Assembly: GCF_022605725.1 (NCBI RefSeq)
Contig: NC_065546.1
Coordinates: 24,114,227 to 24,178,226 of the forward strand
Direction of reading: 5' to 3'
Source of the DNA: Anthonomus grandis grandis
Taxonomy: Eukaryota; Arthropoda; Insecta; Coleoptera; Curculionidae
Length of the DNA: 64,000 nucleotides
Shown: one piece after another, positions 10,991-22,389 of the stretch
Layout: each line of letters starts with the position of its first letter
How positions within the stretch are numbered: position 1 is the first letter of the stretch
The notes under the pieces: model-generated
Seen by the model: only the letters and a program-made list of their open reading frames with translations
What the model was told of the DNA's origin: nothing
The model's database searches: none
Made by a program: the position numbers and the translations under genes

Positions 10991-12042
10991 TTGGGTGACA
11001 CAGGAAAAAGGGAACACCTAATAACCATTTAACTCTTCAAGATAAAAAAATGAAATAGCATTTTTTAACTTATACAGTTGTTTTTTGTCACTTTTTGTTT
11101 AACCGCAAGTGACATTAACTTTCTTTTTTTAAATAAGACACTTGGTATAATATTACGTATTTCAAAATAATACTCTGAGAACAATGATGCTGCATTTGCA
11201 ACTTTTTGTTTTATACTTTTGTTTAAAAAAATTCAATTTTTAAATTTTAAAACAAAATGCCATGAATGCGTTAAAAAATTAAATTTTTAACCAAGTAATT
11301 ACGGAAAAATAGATTTCATTCATTCAGCATTTTATAATATCTATATTATAAATCTTAAATTTTTTATGCGCCTATTTAAAATGTCCAAACCAGTAATTTT
11401 GGCATTTTAAATCGGTTGATAAAAAAGCCCGTAAGAAGTAAAAAAGTAAGCCACATAAATAAACGATTTATTGAATAGGAGGCTACGTGTTAACGCGTTC
11501 TTTAATTATTCTTTTATTGACATAATACATGACTTCATATCAAGTGCAATTTTAGTGCTTACTAATATTTGAAATCTTTACTGACTATATTTCTAAAAAA
11601 CTGAATTTCAAAAGTGGTTGTTCATAATAAGATGCTATTTAAAAAAATAAAGTAAATGCCAAAAATACTGGTTCAAGTAATAGAATACAATGAATATTAT
11701 TTTTTCGTGATTACTTGATTAAAAATTAAAACTTTCAACATATTCATGTCACCCTATTTCATTTACCATTTAAAAAACTATTTTTTCTATGAGTATAAAA
11801 TAAAAAGTAGCAAAAGCCCTATCATTATTCTCAGAATATTATTTTTTCTATTATCACAATACGTAATAATATACCAATTGTCCCATTTAAAATAAAAAAA
11901 TTAGTGTCACTTTCTGTTGAAAAATAAAATAATTATATCAAAATATGCTTTTATAACTATTCTATGGATATACCAAATTTCATTTCTTTATCTTGAAAAG
12001 TAAAAAAGTTATTAAGTGTTCCATTTTTCCTGTGTCACCCGG
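10991..12042. mobile_element. Large fold-back element, about 1.05 kb
   Basis: Flanked by TA. The left end TTGGGTGACACAGGAAAAAG and the inverted right end CCGGGTGACACAGGAAAAAT are followed by parallel sequence (GGAACAC, TCAAGATAAA, GTGACA, ATATTACGTATT, AATAATG, AATCAAGTAAT-type blocks). The two halves appear to be inverted copies over nearly the full length, with spacer near 11400-11600. There is no coding sequence. TA duplication and the GGGTGxCxC-like end suggest a Tc1/mariner-mobilised non-autonomous element. Confidence 0.8.
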
Positions 12043-12599
12043 TATATAATTATATTATATATAATACTACCTACTAGTAGAAAAATAATTACTCTTTTAA
12101 ATGATCAAATGAATTAATAGTTTTCATTGGTATTTTTTTCTTCTAGTTTTTTATTTTTCCTGAAAAAAAATTAAACATTAAAAATATTGTATAAATAGTG
12201 AAAATGATACGTAACAACTCAACAGTCGCCACTGATGAAGTTTTCTAAGTTTTTTTTTTATACTTCATTTAATTAATTAAATAAGAGTCTATTATCCAAA
12301 ATAATTCATAGAAATCTTGTGTTTCCGCGTAACTCAAACAAAATAATTAAATTGTAAGAAGTTATTTGTATTAAAATAAAACCGATCTGCTTTTGTTGCT
12401 AATTTCTATCTGCATTCGTAACACTCCAGAAAAGAGGGTTTAAGGACAACGGTAGAAAATAGGATAATCAGGGGGAGTAATAACCACGAAAAGTTAATTT
12501 TACATACGCTATATATAAAGATAGATCTGACAGATAAAATCTGAAAGTTTTAAATTTCTCATTGTCGCAGAAACTGAAGTGTCTAATTATTAACCCAAA

Positions 12600-14007
12600 T
12601 CAAGACTAGGGCTGTTGGATCTGATGGAATACATGTAATTTTTTTAATATTTTGCTGTCCTTTTATTTTAAAATATATCTAATAAATAATTGTATAGCAA
12701 ATTCTCTATTTCGGCTGTTTATTTGAATATTTTGGTGGATTTATATAAAAATAATGGTTTATCATGAAAACGGGCTGATATTGTGCTAATTTCGAAAACG
12801 AATATTGTAAAGGGTTTTAATGGCTTAAGGCCCATTTCCCATTTCCATTTCTCCAATATTGTCTAAGGTTATTGAACAAGCCCTGAAGAATCAAATTGTA
12901 GGCTATGTGGAGTCTGAAAAGTTGATTGACGCCATGCAATCAGGTTTTCGAAAAGGTCACAGTTGCGCTACGGCTCTTCTTAATGTAACGGATGACATTT
13001 TTAAATCTATTGATAATGGTAATTGTACTATTCTGGTTCTACTCGATTATTCCAAGGCATTTGATACGTTATTACTAGTCTTGAAATATCTTGGTTTTCA
13101 TCAGAGTTTAATCAGAATAATCTGATGAATCGCCAGCAATGGGTGGTTTTGAATGGCAATAAATCATATTATCTTGGCATTAATTCAGGTGTCCCTCAGG
13201 AGTCAATTTTAGAACCATTTCTTTTTATTTTATATACTTCCCAATGTCCTAAATTTTTAAAACAATACAAAATACAAAAGTATGCAGATGACACTCAAAC
13301 ATATTACTCTTTTTCGCCCTCGTTGCTGGCTCATAGATGTCTCTCTGTAACTGAAGATCTAAACACACTATACAAAATGTCTAAAGACCATGCTTCAAGT
13401 TAATCCCTAGTAAATCCTTTGTGATGTTTTTTGGCGGGGCTATTGGTGTAAAACATCTGACTAAAAGAGTTATCTTAAAGATTGGAACAAAAAAACATAT
13501 TTCTATGTACATTCAAAAATGTATAGGGAATCTGCCTTATATAACTCCAGACATTTCCTTAATCAAAAAACTAAAAAAGTTTTATGCGATTTAATGGTTT
13601 TCTCTGTTTTTAATCATTGTGATGCTGTTTATAGACTTTGTTTAACTGCAGAGTATTATAAGAAAATAGGAGTTAAAAAATATTGTTTAAGATTTATTCA
13701 TGGTATTCGCCGTAGACAACCAGCAAGTCATAAGCTGGAGGTCACCGGGTGGGTAAATATGAAACAGAGACGTTTAATTCATAGATGTGTATTGTATCAT
13801 AAAATAATAAAGTTAAAGTCTCCTCAATACTTGTTTAAAAAAATCACATTCAGGACAGATTGCCTTAATTTGCGATTCAATGGGATCATTATACCTAGAC
13901 ATCAATCCGCAAAATTGGAGAGATCTTCTATATATGACCTGGCTAAAGTATTTAATAGTCTACCCTCTGCTCTACAAGTCTGCTCTATCTCAGCCTTCTC
14001 TAAATAA
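12600..14007 (+). pseudogene. Non-LTR reverse transcriptase (jockey/CR1-like), decayed
   Basis: Begins with RAVGSDGIHVI near 12605, then FRKGHSCATALL, VLLDYSKAFDT (first catalytic Asp), SGVPQESILEPFLFILYTS (usual GVPQGSILGPLLF), and KYADDTQTYYSF with the YADD box at 13281-13292. The thumb and C-terminal part (CLRFIHGIRRRQPASHKLE, YDLAKVFNSLPSAL) runs to 14007. The parts 12859-13125, 13125-13403 and 13519-14007 lie in different phases, and there is an in-frame stop at 13123. Endonuclease and ORF1 are absent, as in typical 5'-truncated copies. Confidence 0.85.
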
Positions 14008-14332
14008 ATACTCTCTAAAATATTAAAAATTATGTCTCGTCTTTGCCTGTCTTAATTTAATAGCTAATTCCGCTAATAGTCAAATTTTGTACACACACAT
14101 TATCTAGTTTTTGATAGATTATAAAAAAAATAGTTTTTGTTCTTGAATTTGTTAGCTTTAGGATTTTGTTTTATTTTACTGAAGAAATGTATGTCTACTT
14201 CTCCTTAAGGATAAGTGTATAGATCAGCCGAACAAATTATGTTCAACTGCACTCTTGCCTTTTCATTGTATATGTATATATATGTATATACATTGTATAT
14301 GTACTTATACTTAAATAAAGATTATTACCTAG
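14008..14332 (+). other. 3' UTR and end of the upstream non-LTR element
   Basis: AT-rich sequence with a TATATG/ATGTAT dinucleotide-like run at about 14265-14305, then AAATAAAGATTATTACC. The next element begins right after. AATAAA near 14314 could be the polyadenylation signal. Confidence 0.5.
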
Positions 14333-14337
14333 ATTTT

Positions 14338-14831
14338 GGAAGAGCTCACTAAACTAAGGTCTGAAAACTTAATACTTAAAAAAAAAAATAAACAACTAAA
14401 AGTCAAATTGGAACAAGTATTAAAAAAGACCAAAAAATATAATATTGTTGTTTGTGGTTCGGAAGAATCAGTCAACGAAATTGAAGATATTTAGAAATGT
14501 TTGGATATTGTCAATAACAAACTGGAAGTCCACTTCCGCATTAACGATATCAGAAATCTCTTAAGGTTTAGAAAAACAGAAGAGGGAAAGCAACATCCAC
14601 TTCTAATGGAGTTTGTTAGTTATAAGCTTAAGTTGGGTGTACTAAAAATTGCAGAGAACTATAGAGGGCACTATCATCTACATATCTCCTGAATTAACAC
14701 CACAAGAATATCAAAACAGTAAGATCATACATGAATACCAAAAAAAGACCAAAGAGAGTAATCACAGATCTTATATCAAGAACAACAAGCTGCACGTGGA
14801 TGGTAATGAATATACTGTAGCTGACCTGTAA
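14338..14831 (+). pseudogene. Non-LTR ORF1 (coiled coil plus nucleic-acid-binding domain)
   Basis: The N-terminal part is a Lys/Leu/Asn-rich coiled coil (LEELTKLRSEN-like, then KQLKVKLEQVLKK). The C-terminal part reads NNKLEVHFRINDIRNLLRFR ... ISPELTPQEYQNSKIIHEYQ ... NKLHVDGNEYTVADL. This matches the conserved end of ORF1 proteins of insect endonuclease-RT elements, which bind element RNA. It contains a stop near 14493 and a phase change near 14690. It probably belongs to the element whose endonuclease starts near 15260. Confidence 0.7.
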
Positions 14832-14891
14832 CTGAGGCCAACAGAGTTTCTAACAAGGAAGACGTTGTCAAAACATCAGTGTAAAAGTAAA

Positions 14892-15260
14892 TAAGGTACT
14901 GTAATTACTTACTAAATAATTATAATATTTTATTAATTAAAATATAATATTCGTGGCATCTACATTTCTTTTTGGTTTCTGTTTATAATAATATGGAACT
15001 CGGATTTTTTTTCGGATCTAATGGTTTTTTATCGTGAGCAACAGAAAAACAGTTATAATAATAATAATTTTGTGGTCCACTATAAACATAGTGTAGAAGT
15101 AAGTCTTGTCACAAATTTATTTTGGTATTCCGAGAATTGGTCCATTACTTCTTTATCAAAGGGATTTTTTAGACTGCATTTTTCTTATTCAAATATTAAA
15201 CTTGAATACAATAGTATAAGCATACACATATCAATGCCAGATCGATTTTAATTTTTTTTG
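14892..15260 (+). other. Spacer between ORF1 and endonuclease remnants
   Basis: AT-rich. The frame 15021-15251 is open but unrecognised. It may be decayed endonuclease N-terminus. Confidence 0.35.
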
Positions 15261-15269
15261 AAATTTCTT

Positions 15270-15471
15270 AAGACTATATTGCTGATTTTTGGTATGATTT
15301 AATTGGAGTATCTGAGACCTGCCTGTATAGGGATATTGCTGATAAAATTATTGAATTGTAAAACTATAATCTTGTTAGGCAGGACCGTATGGGAAAAGGT
15401 GGTGGTATTACTCTTTACCCAAAGTCGAGTATTCATTTTCGTGTTTTTTCAAGGGAAACAAATGATTTCAT
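15270..15471 (+). pseudogene. Endonuclease fragment of a non-LTR element, 5' of a BEL insertion
   Basis: Frames around 15290-15410 read DLIGVSETCL and, after a stop, NYNLVRQDRMGKGGGI. These are the ISETWL and R-D-R-x-GRGGGV blocks of jockey/CR1-type endonucleases. The domain breaks off near 15470, where BEL-type leader sequence starts; matching polymerase resumes at about 17780. Confidence 0.7.
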
Positions 15472-17700
15472 ACATCCCTTCGAGCCAAACTCAGATCAGC
15501 CCTTTGTTTTGGGATTTTTTTCCGCAAAATTTATTTTTCTGTACCCGCAAAATTTAAGTAAAATTAGATTCGATTTTTTGAACCAGCTTAAAGCAACAAA
15601 TCTTTTTTTTTAGTCCTTCGAGCCGGATTTACTTTATTTAAAAAACTTTGTTTGAATTAAATTGATGGCAAAATTAATTAAAGTTACTTTAATCAATTGT
15701 CTTTTAATTAAATATCAAAACTGTATATTTTACATTCCATGAAGCATACATTTCGCAATTTTTTACAAAACATCAAAGTTGTTTGTATTTTTTTGAAAAT
15801 ATTATTTACTAGCAAACCTAATTATTAAACCAAAAATAGCCAATTTACTGAGCATTGTTTGTGGCCTTGAAAGTGCTTCGCATTCTTCCAACTACTTCGT
15901 CAGTTTTTTTTATTGTTTATTTTTATTTTTTTTTAAAGATTTAATTCAAATTAAAATTTTTCTTGAAGGTTGAAACTAGCAATAACAATTAAATATTCTC
16001 CTTATTTAAGTAAGCAAAATGAGTAATTAACAAGAAAAACTTGAAGTTTTAAAGACTAAACGTTCTGTTGTTGTAAATCGATTAAGGGAAGTTTATGAAC
16101 TTGCAATAATTTATATGGAGGATGAAAAATTAGAAAGAAATTTGCAAGTGCGTTGCAATGATCTGTAAAAATATTTTGACTATTTCGAAACATGCCATTT
16201 TGCTATAATAAATTATAAAGATATGGAAGAAGAGCAGTTAGAACTAGACGAGAGTGTTAGAAAAAAGTTCAATGACCAATATTATTCTATAAAGACTGTT
16301 CAAAAAGAGTTATTAATCAAATTGGAAGTTAAACCTAATGATTTAAATGTTTCTAACTTTGTTCGTCAAGCTCAGACTCTTAATACAAAATTGCCTAAAC
16401 TAACTTTGCCCATGTTTGATGGCAACTTTAAGCAATTTTTTAACGCCTTTTTTGATTTATATAAAAGACTTAACATAATCAAGGCAGTATTTCCAATACC
16501 GAAAAATTTCAGTATCTATTAACCTTTTTACGAGATGAACCATTAAATTCCATAAAAAATATACCACTAACTAGTGATAATTATGAAATCGCACCTAATA
16601 CTTTGGAAAATAGATATCAAAATAAAAGAATTCTTGCCAATACTTTTTGAAATGAAATAACAAATGTCGTTTTTTTAACAAAATCTTAAAGGCCACCTCA
16701 TGCGGCTTTGAGATATATTTTAGAATTTTTTTTAGAAAATCTCAAAGCTCTTAAATTGTTGGGTTTTCCAGTAGGAAGTTGGGACTTTGTTTTATTTAAT
16801 TTACTTTTGCAAAAGTTAGATTCAGAACTTATACAAAAATTTGAGCTTGCTCATGGCCATCTAGAGATACCCACATATAGTCATTTGCGAATATTCTTAA
16901 ACAAACATTGCAAAGTTTTGGAAACACTAGCAAATTCTTCATTTGATATGCAAAAAAAAAACAATAATTTTTTAAAAAGGTAAGAGTAAAACTCATGTTA
17001 ATGCTTACTCGACCGCAATTCAGCCTAATTTAAAATGTAAAATATGTAAAGCGGCTCATACATTATCAAACTGTTCACATTTTCTTAAATTGTTTAAGTA
17101 TTTCACATACTTTTTTGAAATGCAATTCAAATCTGTCTGCCGCACATGTCAATCACGCCATCATATACTTTTACATTTTGACAACTCTTTTACTTCTGTA
17201 GAACAAGAGCCCGCTTCTAGTACCTCGCACCATGCGACCCTAGGCTCTGCGCCAAATTTTGAGCATAATTTGCAAAATACGTACATGTCCAACCCTTTTC
17301 CAGTTGTTCAATCTAGTACATCCACCGCTAATTATTTAAAAGTCTCATCTGATCAAGAGGCTTCTCAAAATCGTCCTTATAATTTAGCCCCTAATTTATC
17401 CGCAAATCAAGATATTAATAGCTTTTTTAGCTCAATGCGTAATGACTCATTCGTTTCGTTGGCAACCGCAATTATTGCAGTTTTGGATGCTCAGAATAAT
17501 CCACACCATATTCAGGTGTATTGCAATTTAATTTTATTAGAATCAATCACCCGATCAAGTCAATTGTGACGTACTTTGGCGTCTCGCCGCAGAGGCATTT
17601 ATGTTACCGAACAAACGATGCAAGGCCTTGCAGGACATCCCTTCGAGCCAGAGTCAGGTAATAACTGACCCCACAAGAGTATTCAATAATTGATTTAATC
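15472..17700 (+). mobile_element. BEL/Pao remnant nested in a non-LTR element
   Basis: The 16-mer ACATCCCTTCGAGCCA is present at 15472-15487 and again at 17635-17650, and TCCTTCGAGCCGG at about 15614. CCTTCGAGCC is a frequent leader motif of BEL elements (from memory). Between them lie a leader, Gag and zinc-knuckle sequence; protease, RT and integrase are missing. The insert separates the endonuclease (to 15471) and RT (from about 17780) of one non-LTR copy. Confidence 0.7.
16019..17180 (+). pseudogene. BEL/Pao Gag with zinc-knuckle region
   Basis: An ATG at 16019 is followed by a stop at codon 4. The frame then reads through a helical N-terminus to KLPKLTLPMFDGNFKQFFNA, the start of the DUF1759-type Gag domain. 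ALKLLGFPVGSWDFVLFNLL (about 16750-16810) is the later half. Cysteines follow: CKICKAAHTLSNCSHF at about 17040 and CRTCQSRHHILLH at about 17140, the paired knuckles that precede the BEL protease. At least four stops or frameshifts. Gag packages element RNA in family members; this copy cannot. Confidence 0.8.
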
Positions 17701-17780
17701 TTTTCTAACAATGAATTGATGATAATGAAATACGAGATATAAATATATCGAATCATATGTTAGTTTAATGCTCTTTTAGG

Positions 17781-19860
17781 TTGAAGATATCCAAGCCAAT
17801 TCAATGCAATTTCACTTACAGAAGTTTGAATAACATTGACAATAATCGATTTCAGATCAATATAATGTCTGTTCCTTGGCATTTAATGTATAATATGGAA
17901 GATGTAAATGGCAAGGTAGATTTTTTGGTTCAATCTGTATTTCAGGTTATGAACTTTCACGCACCTTTGAGGACCGTAACTGGTAAAAATAAACCTTATA
18001 GTCCTTGGATTACTCCCAACATTAGACTTCGTAACATGGTTTTAAATAAATTTAGAAATTCGAAAGAAAAAGAAGACTGGGATAGTTATAAGTAATACCG
18101 TAATCTTACTATCAGTGCAATTAGAGCAGAAAAAAGCCTATTTAACCTACAGATTCGAGAACTGCAACTACTAGCAAATAAGCCTGGAAAGAACTAAAAA
18201 AAATAACATTTCTCAATAAAAAAAAGAAGAATTGCCTATATCCTTATAAAATGTGGATGAATTAAATAAATTTTTTACCAGAATAAACAATAACAATGCA
18301 AATAGTCCAGATGAGGAGTTTATTAGGTTCTTTAAAGAGCACAGAATTACATTAAACGAGTTTCAATTTAAGTTAATAACACCAAATACCGTTATAAGTA
18401 TCCTAAACAAAATAAAAAGTAAAGCATTTGGGGCTGACCATCTAAATATAAATCTTATTATGTTGCACTGTTATTCTCGATCCACTAATTCATATTATAT
18501 CAATTGAAAGAAGCCAATGTCGTACCTTTTCCTAAAACAAAAAACCCAACGGAATTTAATCAAATTCGTTCTATATTCATTCTTTCAGTATTCTCAAAGG
18601 TACTAGAGAAGATTATGGAAAGCCATATAATAACTATAGAAATATTGGAATCTTTAAACCAAACAATCTGTTACCCGAGAATTAATCTGGATTCCGAAGA
18701 GGTTATAGTTGTGCCACTGTTCTGTCACAAGTAACTGACGATATATTTAGGACCCTTGACAATAATCAGGCTGCAGTTATGGTAGTCCTAGATTTCATGA
18801 CTTTTGTCATAAGATATTATTGAGTATATTGGAATATATCGGCTTTGGTAATTCAGGTTTAGCATTGGTCTTATCTGTTTTATCTAACCGTAAGCAAAAG
18901 GTTATACTTGATGGTAGATTATCTGATGTACTTCATCATCGTTCATTCATCATTCATTATATTGGGAATGCCTCGAGGTAGCGTTTTGGGCCCGTTATTA
19001 TATACCCTTTTTACATCACAAATCACTAATAATCTAACACACCGCAAGTTCTGAGGTAGTTAATGCTAATCAATGTATTAATGAAGATTTAAATAATATG
19101 TTACATCTTAAGGCCCAAAAAATGCTCTTAAAAATTAATCCTACTAAATCAATAGACATTCTTTTCTGTAGTGATAATCACCGAGCATATATCTTGGAAG
19201 ATTTAAATTGGCGCTTAAGCAATAATGCTATATCGTTTAAAACATCTGCTAAAAAATTAGGGCTTATTATCGATAAAAAACTAGGATTTAAAGAACGTCA
19301 CTTTTAAGTTAAGAAATGGATATTCTGCTCTGAAGTCTGTATTTTCTCTCAGGCTCTCTTTAAGCACTAAAATTAAAAAAATGCTATGTGATTTGTTGGT
19401 TTTATTACCACTAAACATCTGTGACGCCATCTATGGCCCCTGTCTTGATAATTCTGATGCGTTTAAAATTCAGAAGCTTCAAAACTATTATCTAAGGCAG
19501 ATTTATGGTGTAAAGAGGGGATACCACATATCTCATAACTTAACTAAAGCAAAATGCTTGAGTATGCTCTGCCGACGAGACTTACATACACTCTGTTTTT
19601 TTAATAAAATTCTTAAATTTAAAACACCTCCATATTTACTTAAAAAAGTAAAATTTCGTACTACCTTCTGCATTTTGTAGAAGGATCTTCTAACTATCCC
19701 GTCACCAAATAAAGAATTATTTAAGAGGTCTTTTTCATATTTGATTACTCATTATATAAATAAATTTAAGATTATCCAGTTTGCTTCCTCCGAACAAACT
19801 TTTTGGCTTCAACAGAATTCAGGCACTATTTTATTGAATGGTCCTAGAAGTCTGAATTAA
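17781..19860 (+). pseudogene. Non-LTR endonuclease end and RT, YADD region lost
   Basis: Starts in the endonuclease-RT linker (KPYSPWITPNIRLRNMVLNK), then SKAFGADHLNINLI, EANVVPFPKTKNPTEF, SGFRRGYSCATVLSQVTDDI, VVLDF and GMPRGSVLGPLLYTLFTSQI. Right after, at about 19030-19060, the YADD palm block is absent and sequence jumps to thumb blocks (KINPTKSIDILF, KKLGLIIDKKLGF) and the C-terminal part (LRQIYGVKRGYHISHNL). Several phases and stops. It is the downstream half of the element split by the BEL remnant. Confidence 0.8.
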
Positions 19861-20945
19861 TGGCCTGTTAGTTACCATATATTTAATTAGTTTTAGCACT
19901 TACCTATAATAAATATAATTTATAATGTAATATTTTGGTAACTAATAAATGTATTATTATTACTATTATATAAAAAAAGTTATTCTAACTGCTAGTCCTC
20001 TTACTTTTTTTATCTTTCATTTAATGAAATTGGAAGTTTTGTTGGATCAATAAGCTAATTTCAAAAATAAATAATTTCTAAATTTACTACTTCTTTAATT
20101 TAAAAGACAATGTATTCAACCGGACCCAGTTCAGTAAATTGATATGCTAAAATAATTTTAAATATTTCTAGAGGCCGTTTCTTGATTTAACTTATATCAA
20201 AAAAATTTTTTCAGTGAAATCGAAATGAAATAAATTAAAATTTTGGTATAGCGCTTTCGACTTATCAGTACTAATGACTTTTTCTTTAAAAATTTAAATC
20301 GTTCTGCTAAACTATACGTAAATAATTTTTTTTTGCTTAACAACACTTGGTTTAATTTCTTTACAAAAATCGTTTTCCTTTAAAAGCTTGATCACTTGGC
20401 TTTTTTAAATAATAGAGTCAACAACTGCAATTACGAGTAGCAACCTAAATCAGGAAAAATCCAGAAGTATTTCATACAAAATTTCAGTGATCCATGGAAG
20501 TTTTTTATCAAAACTTTAACTTTTTCGATTGAATCTTTATATTTTAAACAAGTTATAGTTAAACGAAAAAACTTACTTCATATTGCTCCTAAGTATGTAC
20601 CACTTTATTCCAGAGACCATTTACTCGAACACATATAAAAAGACCGGGGGGCTCCCTTTAAAAATTGTATTATGTACTAAAAGATTACATACTATATTTC
20701 CATATTAGAATCTAAACCTAATTTGTTGAACGAATAGCAACTTTTGACATAGGCATAATTTTGCATCTGATTATTACATATTTTTATTTATATTACTAAA
20801 TATGGCAATTCTGCACTTTTTGTATGATTTGTAGATATCACTCTTCCACGCTTATAGTTTTCAAAGTCCTCGTAAATACATTTTTGTAAAAGTTTTACAG
20901 GATTTGTTCTGTTTAACCCCACTTTTTTGATATAATCAAATGCTT
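19861..20945. other. Non-LTR 3' end, then AT-rich stretch
   Basis: 19861-19975 is the likely 3' UTR, closing with ATTATTATTACTATTA. Beyond it, to 20945, I see no domain, repeat or long frame. Confidence 0.45.
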
Positions 20946-21245
20946 AAAACTAAAATACAAAACATAAGAAAACATCTGCCACAAGTATATCCGTTTTGAT
21001 GGGTTTGGACAAGGTGCGCCATGTTGCAGTTAGTATTCTAAAAGTAGATTCGATTGTTTTTCGAGCTCTGGAGAGTCTGTTGTTAAAGCATTCATGATCA
21101 ATAGGCAAATTTTTTCTACCAAAAGGTTTCAATAAAAATTCTAAAAGTAGATAGGCTTCGTCCACTATAAAAACATAAGGAGCCTTCGTTTTTATGCCTG
21201 GAAGATTAGAAGGTTCAGGTATTTTGATTTCTTTTGCGGTTAATA
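20946..21245 (-). pseudogene. PIF/Harbinger transposase fragment
   Basis: The minus strand reads from about 21240: IPEPSNLPG, then FIVDEAYLLLEFLLKPF, then NNRLSRARKTIESTFRIL and WRTLSKPI. The DEAY Asp and the RKTIES Glu correspond to the second and third catalytic acids of the Harbinger DDE domain (usually GDxAYxL and RxxxExxFG). About 95 codons are continuous, but the N-terminal half with the first Asp is absent. The fragment is unusually clean for its isolation. Confidence 0.8.
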
Positions 21246-21656
21246 ATTATAAAATATTTTCATTTAATTTATAAAATAATTACAAAAATCTGAGGACTGA
21301 AAAGTTCCGCCGTCACTTTGGTTCACTTTGGACTTTTTATGCACTAGTGCGTAAAAGTCAACTATGTTCATGATTTTTATGAAAACAAGTAAGTTTTAAA
21401 AAGATATAATAAAGAATTTTTAAAAAATTGCAAAACTTCAAACTAATAATCGTAATATTTAAAACTAGTTTAAGATATAATATTAAAAATGGAAGTTTAG
21501 TATTCCCAATAAAAAAAATCTTAAAAAAAGTTTAAGTCAATACCTTAAATTAAAAAATAAAAATTTATTTAAAGACTTAAAAGAGAAATAAAAGTTATAA
21601 GGTAGGCAGTTTTACAAATCTAAAAAATATCCAGCGTACACTATTTTCTTATTTTT

Positions 21657-22389
21657 TTAAACCTTTGCATTATTTAGTTCCTTGGTCTGATTCCTGGTTA
21701 CTCTCTTTATTGTATTACCTTTTCTCTGGGCTTTAAATAGTGGTGCTTTTTGTTTATGGATGTTTGTCAGTGTTTCACGTCTCCCTTGTATTTCGTCAAG
21801 TTGAAGCCAAGCAGTCCTTTTCTGTTTTAACTCTTCCAATGTGTATGCGATTCCCTCTATGATTAGTTCGTTTTTCTTTATAATGGCCTCTTAATTATTC
21901 TGACGAGCTTCCTTTAAGTATGTCCTCATCACTGTTCTTACTTTGTAGTCCTCCTGGGAGTACTCTGGAGTAATGTAGATTGTTGACCCTTTAATTTATT
22001 TGCGTTATTTAGGATATCGCTACGTAGAAAATAGCTACTTGTCCCAATAGAAATTGGTCGTTTTTTTCACTTATTTGTTTTCCAACTCTGTATAAATTTC
22101 TTAGATATTCAAAACGACAGTCAATATTTAATTTTTGATTGAATTGTGCACTAATAGTTTATATTTTTTTGCTTCGAGATCTCTGTTTCCTAATTTTGTT
22201 CTTAGGACACGTACTTCGTCCTTTAGCCCTTTGTTTTCCTGTTTTAATTGTTTGATTTCCCCACGTAACTCCTCCTGTAGATTTTTTATGTCACGCGACA
22301 ATGTTTCTTTGCTTTTTCTTATTTGTGTCTTTATTTCCTCGTGAAGCGATCAGCGACTTTATCAGTTGTCTTATATCTTCATTAGCCAT
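21657..22389 (-). pseudogene. Non-LTR ORF1 with long coiled coil
   Basis: From an ATG at 22389 the minus strand reads MANEDIRQLIKSLI. After one frameshift near 22340 comes a clear heptad region (LSRDIKNLQEELRGEIKQLK, QENKGLKDEVRVL). A decayed middle follows, then STIYITPEYSQEDYKVRTVM, then ELIIEGIAYTLEELKQKRTA to a stop at 21657. This is the same architecture as ORF1 at 14338-14831, on the other strand. Confidence 0.75.
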
